A stretch of 43,355 bases of DNA from CAISDA01 sp050258555 (GTDB taxonomy: Bacteria > Bacteroidota > Ignavibacteria > UBA10030 > UBA8401): positions 1 to 43,355 of the forward strand of contig JBLMZA010000029.1 in NCBI GenBank assembly GCA_050258555.1, read 5' to 3'. Shown here in pieces: positions 18,929 through 25,296 of this stretch. A program made the translations under genes and the position numbers. Numbering within the stretch: the stretch's first letter is position 1; each line of letters begins with the position of its first letter. Under the pieces are notes generated by a model. It saw nothing but the letters and a program-made list of their open reading frames with translations, searched no databases and was not told where the DNA came from.

Positions 18929-19421
18929 ACGTCATCCCTCCTTTCCCGTAGATGCTCTTGAAAAATTCGGCCGAGGCGGCCATGCCGTCCTTCGTTCCGA
19001 CGCGCCGCTCAATCTCCGTCATTTCGCGGTAGATCTCTGTCACGGCCTTCACGCCGGCGGCTTTCGGCTTGCGGCGCACCGAATAGTAGGCGATCGGCCT
19101 TCCGGTCTCATCGGTCGATTCGGCGACATTGGCAAACACCCAGTATCCGCTGCCGTCCTTCGCCATGTTCAGAATGTAGGCGAAGATCTCGCCCCGGTTC
19201 TGAATCGTGTCCCAGAGCATCTTGAAGACGGACCGGGGCATGAACGGATGCCTGACGATGTTATGCTGCACTCCGATCAGTTCGTCGGCGCTGTACTTGG
19301 AAAATTCGATGAAGATCTTGTTGCAGTAGGTGATCCTTCCCTTCAGGTCGGTCTTCGAGACGATGAAATCCTCTTCGCGCATTTCACGGAACTGGTTCGT
19401 CGGAGCAACATGGTATTTCAT
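18903..19421 (-). CDS. Stand-alone Aer/CetB-type PAS domain protein
   Basis: The 172-residue cytoplasmic protein has a PAS domain over residues 15-120. The pattern around NIVRHPFMP and MLWDTIQNRG aligns, from memory of its sequence, with the flavin-binding PAS domain of E. coli Aer. Arg57, His58 and Trp70 fall at the same numbers. It lacks the F1 linker, membrane anchor and signalling domain of Aer and ends with a short helical tail. The reading frame is open 41 codons upstream, but the ATG at 19421 overlaps the hemerythrin stop in an ATGA arrangement and gives the natural family start. It probably senses redox or electron-transport state through FAD and docks on the chemoreceptor encoded immediately after it. 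FAD binding is inferred. Confidence 0.88.
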   Translation of the reverse strand: MKYHVAPTNQFREMREEDFIVSKTDLKGRITYCNKIFIEFSKYSADELIGVQHNIVRHPFMPRSVFKMLWDTIQNRGEIFAYILNMAKDGSGYWVFANVAESTDETGRPIAYYSVRRKPKAAGVKAVTEIYREMTEIERRVGTKDGMAASAEFFKSIYGKGGMTYEEFVHTL

Positions 19422-19876
19422 GCGGCCTCCTCCGGACTCGGCGTGCAGCAGGACGCATCCTGCGTTTTCTGAGGCTTCTCGAAGCGGCTCTCGTTCCATC
19501 GCCGGTAATTCATGTCGGAGAACAGAATGTGATGCTTGAACCATGCTTTCAGGAATGCGAGCAGGTCCGTCGGCCCCTGCTTTTTCTCCATGACGAGCAT
19601 CGTGGCATTGGTGATCTTGATGAGAAACTTTTTATGCTCCAGCTTGTGCACGGCAAGGCTCGGATATTTCAGCCGTTCCATGTACTCTTCTTCCGTCCTG
19701 AAATGCTCTACGGCGTACTTTGTCGCTTCGGTCAGCAGTTCGCTGATCACTTCCGATGTATATTCCGCCTGGGGATGATCGATCATGCGGTTGATCAATC
19801 GGAAGAGTGCCTGATGCTGCTCGTCAATCAGGGGATCCGCGACGCTGAAAGCGGGATCCCATGTCATGTGTTCCAT
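19418..19876 (-). CDS. Bacteriohemerythrin
   Basis: The 152-residue four-helix-bundle protein has all seven di-iron ligands recognisable: His21 (IDEQH), His58 and Glu62 (HFRTEE), His77 and His81 (HKLEH), His116 and Asp121 (HHILFSD). Hemerythrins of this type bind O2 reversibly. It has no transmembrane or signalling domain and ends in a short tail with vicinal cysteines (Cys143-Cys144). A ribosome site (AGGA) lies 5 bp before the ATG at 19876. It is the first gene of a three-gene operon with a PAS sensor and chemoreceptor, so a role in supplying or reporting oxygen for taxis is likely but unproven. In Desulfovibrio DcrH the same domain is fused to a receptor. Confidence 0.93.
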   Translation of the reverse strand: MEHMTWDPAFSVADPLIDEQHQALFRLINRMIDHPQAEYTSEVISELLTEATKYAVEHFRTEEEYMERLKYPSLAVHKLEHKKFLIKITNATMLVMEKKQGPTDLLAFLKAWFKHHILFSDMNYRRWNESRFEKPQKTQDASCCTPSPEEAA

Positions 19877-19930
19877 GTGTATCCTGTTCTGTGCAAAAAA
19901 TGATGAGGTAAGGAAACAGCAATGGAGAAA

Positions 19931-19957
19931 TTATCGGCGGGATTGGAGGGAACTTTA
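19931..19957 (-). promoter_or_regulatory. Sigma-28 (FliA)-type promoter of the hemerythrin-PAS-MCP operon
   Basis: On the minus strand there is TAAAGTTC (19950-19957), an 11-bp spacer and GCCGATAA (19931-19938). The E. coli sigma-28 consensus is TAAAGTTT-N11-GCCGATAA, so 15 of 16 bases and the spacing match. The predicted start is near 19924, leaving a leader of about 47 bases before the hemerythrin ATG. The tRNA terminator immediately upstream insulates it. Confidence 0.9.
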
Positions 19958-19964
19958 ACCGCAT

Positions 19965-20004
19965 AAAAATAACGAAGGCGCAATACACGCGGTCTTGCGC
20001 CTTC
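19965..20004 (-). terminator. Intrinsic terminator after tRNA-Leu(UAA)
   Basis: A perfect 10-bp stem (19974-19983 with 19995-20004; GAAGGCGCAA/TTGCGCCTTC) is followed on the minus strand by a T-rich tract (GTTATTTTTAT). It ends the tRNA transcript just before the sigma-28 promoter. Confidence 0.85.
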
Positions 20005-20011
20005 TGAAGTG

Positions 20012-20096
20012 TACCGAGGGCCGGACTTGAACCGGCACGTCCCTCACGGAACGAGAGATTTTAAGTCTCTTGCGTCTACCATTTCGCCACCCCGGC
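20012..20096 (-). tRNA. tRNA-Leu (anticodon TAA)
   Basis: This is an 85-base class II tRNA with a long variable arm. It has acceptor GCCGGGG paired with CCTCGGT, a D arm with TGGTAGACGC, anticodon loop CTTAAAA (UAA) and a T arm with GGTTCAAGTCC. The discriminator is A and CCA is not encoded. It has its own promoter (20105-20133) and terminator (19965-20004). Confidence 0.96.
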
Positions 20097-20104
20097 AGCG
20101 CTGA

Positions 20105-20133
20105 ATGATACGCATTTCCGCGCGATTTTGCAA
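20105..20133 (-). promoter_or_regulatory. Promoter of tRNA-Leu(UAA)
   Basis: On the minus strand there is a -35 TTGCAA (20128-20133), a 17-bp spacer and a -10 TATCAT (20105-20110). The -10 ends 9 bases before the tRNA 5' end, so the transcript would begin almost at the mature end. Confidence 0.72.
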
Positions 20134-20166
20134 GACAATAATCTCGCCGATGGCGGCACCGGCGGC

Positions 20167-20205
20167 AAAAAAACAGCCCTTTATTCCGCGAAGAATAAAG
20201 GGCTG
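20167..20205 (-). terminator. Intrinsic terminator after tRNA-Cys
   Basis: A perfect 13-bp stem (20174-20186 with 20193-20205) has a 6-base loop. On the minus strand it is followed by seven T. It closes the tRNA-Leu(CAA)-tRNA-Cys transcript. Confidence 0.93.
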
Positions 20206-20212
20206 CGTGAAG

Positions 20213-20287
20213 TGGAGGCGCCGATCAGATTCGAACTGATGCATAAAGGTTTTGCAGACCTCTCCCTTACCACTTGGGTACGGCGCC
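20213..20287 (-). tRNA. tRNA-Cys (anticodon GCA)
   Basis: The acceptor stem GGCGCCG pairs with CGGCGCC. The anticodon loop CTGCAAA gives GCA, and the T arm contains GTTCGAATC. The discriminator is T, as usual for tRNA-Cys. Unlike the other three tRNAs in this window, CCA is encoded (20213-20215). It is co-transcribed with the upstream tRNA-Leu(CAA), 10 bases away. Confidence 0.96.
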
Positions 20288-20297
20288 GTAGTGTGTG

Positions 20298-20382
20298 TAC
20301 CATCAGTCGGACTCGAACCGACACTCCTTTAAGGGGAACTGGATTTTGAGTCCAGCGCGTCTACCAATTCCGCCATGATGGC
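20298..20382 (-). tRNA. tRNA-Leu (anticodon CAA)
   Basis: This is an 85-base class II tRNA. It has acceptor GCCATCA with TGATGGT, a D arm with TGGTAGACGC, anticodon stem-loop CTGGA-CTCAAAA-TCCAG (anticodon CAA), a long variable arm and a T arm with GGTTCGAGTCC. The discriminator is A and CCA is not encoded. It is the first gene of a two-tRNA transcript. Confidence 0.96.
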
Positions 20383-20406
20383 AGTGATGATACAACACAG
20401 TGCATT

Positions 20407-20435
20407 AAGATACGGATTCTTCCGGCCTTTGTCAA
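20407..20435 (-). promoter_or_regulatory. Promoter of the tRNA-Leu(CAA)-tRNA-Cys unit
   Basis: On the minus strand there is a -35 TTGACA (20430-20435), a 17-bp spacer and a -10 TATCTT (20407-20412). The -35 is a perfect sigma-70 consensus. It sits in the short gap between the outer-membrane protein gene and the tRNA. Confidence 0.8.
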
Positions 20436-20441
20436 CAATTT

Positions 20442-23400
20442 TTAAAAGTAAGCGCGGACCTCCATCCTTCCCGCATGAATGGGAGGCCGGCCTTCGAGCG
20501 TGCGGCCGTTGTACTGTCCCGACAGCTGTATGTTTCTGCCGAGCTTGTATTCGAGCGAGACAAACCACAGATACGTCTTTCCCGGATCGCGTCCGCTCGT
20601 GAGCTCGTAGGGCATGGCATAATCGGCAGCGGCGTTCTGCAGCAGAATCTCTTCGCGCGCCATCTCGAACCGCGCCTGCCCCTGTCCCTGAAACGAGATC
20701 ACCGTCCGCACCGTCTGCGCGTTGAATGCCGCATCGACCGGCTGCGCCGGCATGATGTCTTCCGATGCCGACGTCTCGATCTTCAATCCGAGTTCGATGT
20801 TCTGTTCCGGCCTGTAGGACCAGTCGACGGCGCCGCCGTATGTGCCGATGGTTCTCGAGCGGTTGTTCACGATCGGCGAAACGGCGTTGTCCTCCCTGTT
20901 GTAGAGATCGGCCTGTCCGGAAAGCTGTTCCAGCAGCATGAAGCGCACGCGCAGCGATCGTTCGCGGCTGTACGTCTTTTCCGTGCCCGTGCTGTACTGG
21001 CCGAGCGAACGCCGCTCGGCAAAGCGCACGCGGAAGTTCAGGCCAGGATCGTTTTCAAAGACGAAGAGATCCTGCTGGAGCTGCTGCGATCCGAAGAGCG
21101 TCGTGGCCGGATTCAACAGCGCATGCGGCGAGAGAAAATAAATCTTCCCGATCTTCGGTTCCGAACTTTTCTCCTCGATGCGGAAATATGTTTCGGATGA
21201 AAGCGCCGAGAGCATGCTCTGCTGCGCCTGCCCCGGATCGGTGAAGAACTTCGAGGGCGTGAGGCGCAGGCGTGCCGATGTCTTCAGATTGATGACCGGA
21301 TAGAAGGAGTCGCCCGAAAGCGTCAGCACGATGTAATCTCCGTCATAGCGGTTGAGCGCGAAGTCGCGCTCGTCATAAATATCGACGACGCCGTTCTTGT
21401 TGCCGTCCGTCCACACATACTGGCCCTCGCCTTTGCGCACCTGGTAGAAAATTCTTTCAAGGCGCGCCGTGCGCTCGGTCTGCGCTTCATAGAACACATC
21501 GGCATCGACGGCGCCGTTGAACGGAAGATAGCGCGACTGCAATCGAACGAGCACCGACTTCTGATCCGGATACAGATCCCGGAATGCCTGCTCGAACGTC
21601 TTCGTGCGGACGATCACGCTGGCTCCCGCCTTCAGCGATGTTGTGCTGCGATAGGACACATCGTATGTCTGCGTGAACGCGTTCGACTGCCGGACAAGGT
21701 GACCGCCCACCGGCGCATGTTCGGTGCGCCATGCGACTTCGACGGACGCGGCGGTTCCGTTCCATTCGGGCATCGTCAGCTTCGGGGCGTATTCGAGGAA
21801 TGAAAAGCTCGACGCCGTGATCGAATCGGCGGAAGCGATGCGGTCCCGTTTTTCCTCATTCTCAAACCAGATGCTCGGGATGAATTTTCCGACGGTGTAT
21901 TCGGCGCCTCCCCTCTGCCGGAACCACGTGCTCCTGACGGCCGTCAACCGGTCGTCGCTCGAGATGTATTCGGCCAGATAATCGAAGAGCGTGCGCTTGC
22001 CTTCCACCGCACGGGCGAACGCCGAAGAGCGCGTCGATGAAAAAATGGAGCCTCTCGAATACGTGCCGTACGTTCCCCCGAAGGAAATCGTTTTCGACGG
22101 CTCGAATGTCAATGCCCCCTGGCGCGTCTCCTCGGCCTGGCCGCTTCGGATGGCCGTGCTGTCGATGTTCCACTTGCGCGCATATTCGATTTCGTTGATG
22201 CGGTCGATCGATGCGAAGAACCGGTCGATGAAGCGCTCCTCGAGAGACATGGTCATCGATCCCAGATTGTGCCCGGCAAGCGTGATGTCGCGCGGCGCGT
22301 AGCGCAGCGCCGCCTTGAACGCATTGCCTCCGTTCTGCGCGTCGTCGAGCGTGGAGAATCGGTTCACGTCGAGATGGGAATGCGCCACCTCGCCCGTCAA
22401 TTCAAGCTCCTTGATCACGTTGAGCGTTCCCGAGACATCGACAAGCTGATGAAGCTGCGCGGGCGGAAGGATGACGACCGGATCGTACGAGCCGCGCCCC
22501 CTGCCGACATATTGATATTCGCCGAAGCGGGCGCGTATGTAGCTTCCCGTCCCCCCGCCGACAAACGAGAAGGCGACATTATACAGCGCCTGCGGCGTGG
22601 CGGGCTGGAAAAGATAGATCACCTGCCTCACGCTGTCGATGGTCGTGTCGGCGGCGGCATACTGTCCCCGGCCGATGCCCGTGACCGAGTCCGCACCGAC
22701 GAAGACGACGCCGGGCTTGGCCGCCATCGCCCGTCCGCTCTGCTGGAGCAGACGCTTGTCGGCGTCGGTCAGCGCCAGATCGATCGGCGCATCCGGATCG
22801 TCGCCTTCCCGATAATAGCTCGTCTGTATCGACGCCTTGTCGGAATAAGAAACGAGCGAGGTGACGCCGAAAAAATTCCTCGTGTACTGGCGGTCCGTAT
22901 ATTCGAAGTCGACCGTGATGCGCGTCGCCGACGTGATGAGCCGACGAGCCGAAAAGACGATCTCGCCGCTTCCGTACTCGATCGAGTAGTCGTTCGCTTC
23001 TCCGCGCGTCATCAGATCGCCGTTGATGTAGACTTTTTCCGTGCCGGCGATGACGATGATGTTGCGCTCATTGTTCCTGCCGACGAGCCGGTACGGCCCC
23101 TGCACGCCTTCAATGCCAAGGAACTGGTTCGTGTGATACTTTCCTTTGGTCGATGCGCCGACCACGGTCGCTTCGGCGCGCACGGGCCCCGTGGTCACCG
23201 CGGCGCTTCCCTTGGCTCCCTGGAGCTTGCGCGAGATCATGCCGAACTCGCTCTTACCCCCGTTGAAATAAAAGTCGCCGAGCGTTGCCCCGTATTGCCG
23301 GCTTCTGATTTCGACGAAGATGTTGTCGAACTCCTGCAGCGTCTGCGTGTTTCCCTGCGGCTGTATGGGCGTGTTCTCGTCGGTGAGCGCCGCAACAATG

Positions 23401-23960
23401 TCGATATCGCTCGAGAGCTTTCCGGAAAACTGCAGCCGGAGTCCGGAGTTGAGCGTCAGGTCGCGGTTCGTTCCCACGGTGAAGCCGCGCACGATCGATC
23501 CGCTTTTCTGCAGCTCCGGTCCGAAAAAATCGCCGAAGAGGTTCGTCGAGCGCTGCGTCATGATGCGTTCGGCCGTGCGAGCTGCCGAATCGTTTTTCAC
23601 GACGATCGTCCGCTGGCTGTACGACGGTCGGAACAGGAGCGGCACATAGCGGTAGGCGATGTACACCTCGAGTGAATCGAGCGAATCGGGAATGACAACG
23701 CCGGGAGAAAAAATGAGGCGGGCGCCGGTCGTGTCGATGCGATATGATCCCGAGGGAAGCGCGCCGGCAAAGCCCGTGTCCGGTGCGAGCCGGAGCGAGC
23801 GCCAGTAGAGAATCATGTGAGAGAGAGCGACGACCGTGTCCGACGGCGCGCGGCGCAGCGTGATGTGTTCGACCGCAGGAATGCCGGGGTGTGTGCGTTC
23901 CTGCGCCTGGACCACAACGAAGACCGCGGCGGCGAGGGCTATGTAGAAAAATCGTTTCAT
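20442..23960 (-). CDS. Large secreted, probable outer-membrane beta-barrel protein
   Basis: The 1172-residue protein has a signal peptide (MKRFFYIALAAAVFVVVQAQ). The middle is dense in amphipathic strands, and the C-terminus (GRMEVRAYF) ends in Phe, as in outer-membrane barrels. An N-terminal region with GFTVGTNRDLTLNSGLRLQFSG, then IAGTEKVYINGD, DYSIEYGSGEIVFS and ITVDFEYTDRQYTRNFFG, matches from memory a family of very large uncharacterised surface proteins in Ignavibacteria/Chlorobi relatives. No enzymatic motif is seen. No function can be given; transport, secretion or surface anchoring are possible. It follows the smaller barrel gene by 43 bp and is probably co-transcribed with it. It is too short and lacks the motifs to be SprA. 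Confidence 0.75.
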   Translation of the reverse strand: MKRFFYIALAAAVFVVVQAQERTHPGIPAVEHITLRRAPSDTVVALSHMILYWRSLRLAPDTGFAGALPSGSYRIDTTGARLIFSPGVVIPDSLDSLEVYIAYRYVPLLFRPSYSQRTIVVKNDSAARTAERIMTQRSTNLFGDFFGPELQKSGSIVRGFTVGTNRDLTLNSGLRLQFSGKLSSDIDIVAALTDENTPIQPQGNTQTLQEFDNIFVEIRSRQYGATLGDFYFNGGKSEFGMISRKLQGAKGSAAVTTGPVRAEATVVGASTKGKYHTNQFLGIEGVQGPYRLVGRNNERNIIVIAGTEKVYINGDLMTRGEANDYSIEYGSGEIVFSARRLITSATRITVDFEYTDRQYTRNFFGVTSLVSYSDKASIQTSYYREGDDPDAPIDLALTDADKRLLQQSGRAMAAKPGVVFVGADSVTGIGRGQYAAADTTIDSVRQVIYLFQPATPQALYNVAFSFVGGGTGSYIRARFGEYQYVGRGRGSYDPVVILPPAQLHQLVDVSGTLNVIKELELTGEVAHSHLDVNRFSTLDDAQNGGNAFKAALRYAPRDITLAGHNLGSMTMSLEERFIDRFFASIDRINEIEYARKWNIDSTAIRSGQAEETRQGALTFEPSKTISFGGTYGTYSRGSIFSSTRSSAFARAVEGKRTLFDYLAEYISSDDRLTAVRSTWFRQRGGAEYTVGKFIPSIWFENEEKRDRIASADSITASSFSFLEYAPKLTMPEWNGTAASVEVAWRTEHAPVGGHLVRQSNAFTQTYDVSYRSTTSLKAGASVIVRTKTFEQAFRDLYPDQKSVLVRLQSRYLPFNGAVDADVFYEAQTERTARLERIFYQVRKGEGQYVWTDGNKNGVVDIYDERDFALNRYDGDYIVLTLSGDSFYPVINLKTSARLRLTPSKFFTDPGQAQQSMLSALSSETYFRIEEKSSEPKIGKIYFLSPHALLNPATTLFGSQQLQQDLFVFENDPGLNFRVRFAERRSLGQYSTGTEKTYSRERSLRVRFMLLEQLSGQADLYNREDNAVSPIVNNRSRTIGTYGGAVDWSYRPEQNIELGLKIETSASEDIMPAQPVDAAFNAQTVRTVISFQGQGQARFEMAREEILLQNAAADYAMPYELTSGRDPGKTYLWFVSLEYKLGRNIQLSGQYNGRTLEGRPPIHAGRMEVRAYF

Positions 23961-24003
23961 CCGCTGTTCGTTTGCCCGCCGCGGTCAGAGGGCGCTGCCG
24001 GCG

Positions 24004-24711
24004 TCAGAAGAAGATTCCCAGAAATGCCGCATGGTATCGGCGCATGTAGTTGAACTTCGCCTCGCTCATCCTCCACTGCTGCGTTTCGAAGCGGTAGCCG
24101 ATCGTCATGCCGCTCCAGAGCAGTTCGGGAAGCAGAAGCTGAAATTCGCCGCGCGCCGCAACGGACGATCCGTTTTCGATGCTGAAGCCGACGGTGGAAT
24201 AATGGATCACCGCGCCGCCCGAAAGCTGAAGACCGAATGCTTCCGAAAGATACCGGTATTTCAGTCCCGTGCCGATGCCGATGCTGCCGACGTCGAAAAT
24301 GCCCGACGAGGTGCCGAGTCCCTCGGCGCGCACGTAGTTCGTCGCGACGATGATGGGAATGTACAATCCGCCTGAGCGCCTGGCCGAAACGGGAAGATCG
24401 GTCGATCCGTCGGCGTAAATCGAATAGGAGGATTTGCCTTCGCCATGGAGCGTATAATGGCTGTAGCTCGCGGCGATGCGAAGATCCATCTGACGGAATT
24501 CGAGGAAGAACATCGGAGAGTCGAACCGGATGGCCAGCGAATCGGGCAGAGAGTTATCCGACCGGGGCTCGAATGTCTGCAGAGCTCCGGCGGCGCCGAG
24601 CGAACGGTAGCCCACCAGGTCGTAGTCGTGGAATGTCGTCTCGAATTCCTGCGCTGCGGCTGTTCCGCAGAGCGCCAGAAGAATGATCAGTGCAGCTGAT
24701 ATCGGTCTCAT
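24004..24711 (-). CDS. Small secreted beta-barrel-like protein of unknown function
   Basis: The 235-residue protein has a clear signal peptide (MRPISAALIILLALCGTAAAQ). The rest is rich in alternating hydrophobic strands separated by Gly/Ser turns, and it ends in FLGIFF, a typical terminal strand of outer-membrane barrels. I do not recognise the family. It is the first gene of a two-gene unit with the 1172-residue barrel protein, which suggests a shared envelope role. No ribosome site is visible before the ATG. The upstream gap holds a divergent, AT-rich -10-like palindrome. Confidence 0.65.
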   Translation of the reverse strand: MRPISAALIILLALCGTAAAQEFETTFHDYDLVGYRSLGAAGALQTFEPRSDNSLPDSLAIRFDSPMFFLEFRQMDLRIAASYSHYTLHGEGKSSYSIYADGSTDLPVSARRSGGLYIPIIVATNYVRAEGLGTSSGIFDVGSIGIGTGLKYRYLSEAFGLQLSGGAVIHYSTVGFSIENGSSVAARGEFQLLLPELLWSGMTIGYRFETQQWRMSEAKFNYMRRYHAAFLGIFF

Positions 24712-24793
24712 AGGCGAGTCAATCCCATGCTTGTTCCCGGTGCCCGGTCCTTTCTTTCAATAGACCAGTGTACGACTTTTTTCGTTGAGATTC

Positions 24794-24801
24794 ATTATAT
24801 T
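24794..24801. promoter_or_regulatory. Overlapping divergent -10 elements
   Basis: Within an AT-rich near-palindrome (CATTATATTATG) a minus-strand TATAAT (24794-24799) overlaps a plus-strand TATATT (24796-24801). The plus-strand start would coincide with the lipoprotein ATG at 24807. The minus-strand start would give a leader of roughly 75 bases for the barrel operon. Neither has a good -35, so the assignment is tentative. Confidence 0.35.
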
Positions 24802-24806
24802 ATGCA

Positions 24807-25214
24807 ATGTTCAGAACAGACTCCATACGGCTCCTTGCGATCGCGTGCGTTCTGCTGCTCAGCGGATGCAAGAGCGACAACACGGTGAACAGCATCGACG
24901 ACATCGTCTTCCCCGACAAGAACATCAGCTATGACCGGACCATCCAGCCGCTGTTCAACATCGCGTGCGCGACGAGCTCGTGCCACGACACGAAATCGTT
25001 CGCGGGCAATCTCGATCTCTCGAGCTACTCGGGAATCCGCCAGCGCTTCTATGACGTCGTGATCGTCCGGGATACCGTCTCCAGCCTGCTCATCCGATCG
25101 ATCGAGAGCAGAGGCGCATTGCCGCCCATGCCTCCCGGCCGGCCGCTCACGCTCAATCAGCGGCGGGGACTGAAGCAGTGGATCATGGAAGGCGCCACCG
25201 ACACGATCAAATGA
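24807..25214 (+). CDS. Lipoprotein with CX4CH cytochrome c-like motif
   Basis: The 135-residue protein has a lipoprotein signal peptide with lipobox LLSGC (lipidated Cys21). The mature part has Cys54, Cys59 and His60 in the spacing C-x4-CH, then the segment NLDLSSYSGI, and later LPPMPPGRPL with Met108 as a possible second haem ligand. This resembles the small cytochrome c-like domain common in Planctomycetes and Bacteroidetes envelope proteins, but with four instead of two residues between the cysteines. Haem attachment is plausible but not shown. It has no ribosome site; a -10-like element directly precedes the ATG, so it may be leaderless. It converges with the phosphofructokinase gene. Confidence 0.75.
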   Translation: MFRTDSIRLLAIACVLLLSGCKSDNTVNSIDDIVFPDKNISYDRTIQPLFNIACATSSCHDTKSFAGNLDLSSYSGIRQRFYDVVIVRDTVSSLLIRSIESRGALPPMPPGRPLTLNQRRGLKQWIMEGATDTIK

Positions 25215-25217
25215 CGA

Positions 25218-25250
25218 CAGCCCGGAACCGCGTGATGCGTTTCCGGGCTG
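25218..25250. terminator. Hairpin between convergent genes
   Basis: A perfect 10-bp stem (25218-25227 with 25241-25250; CAGCCCGGAA/TTCCGGGCTG) with a 12-base loop begins three bases after the lipoprotein stop codon and faces the end of the phosphofructokinase gene. No T tract follows on either strand, so it may be a weak or factor-assisted terminator, or it may protect mRNA ends. Confidence 0.5.
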
Positions 25251-25296
25251 CTGTGATGTGTGACGACTGCTCTCCGCTCGACTCCCGCTCCGCCGA

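Noticed and set aside
16885..20096. Taxis cassette as a mobile island inserted at the tRNA-Leu 3' end
   Set aside because: No integrase, no repeat of the tRNA 3' end on the far side, and base composition similar to the neighbours.
20442..23960. Large barrel protein as the T9SS translocon SprA
   Set aside because: It is about half the length of SprA and I see none of its recognisable segments.
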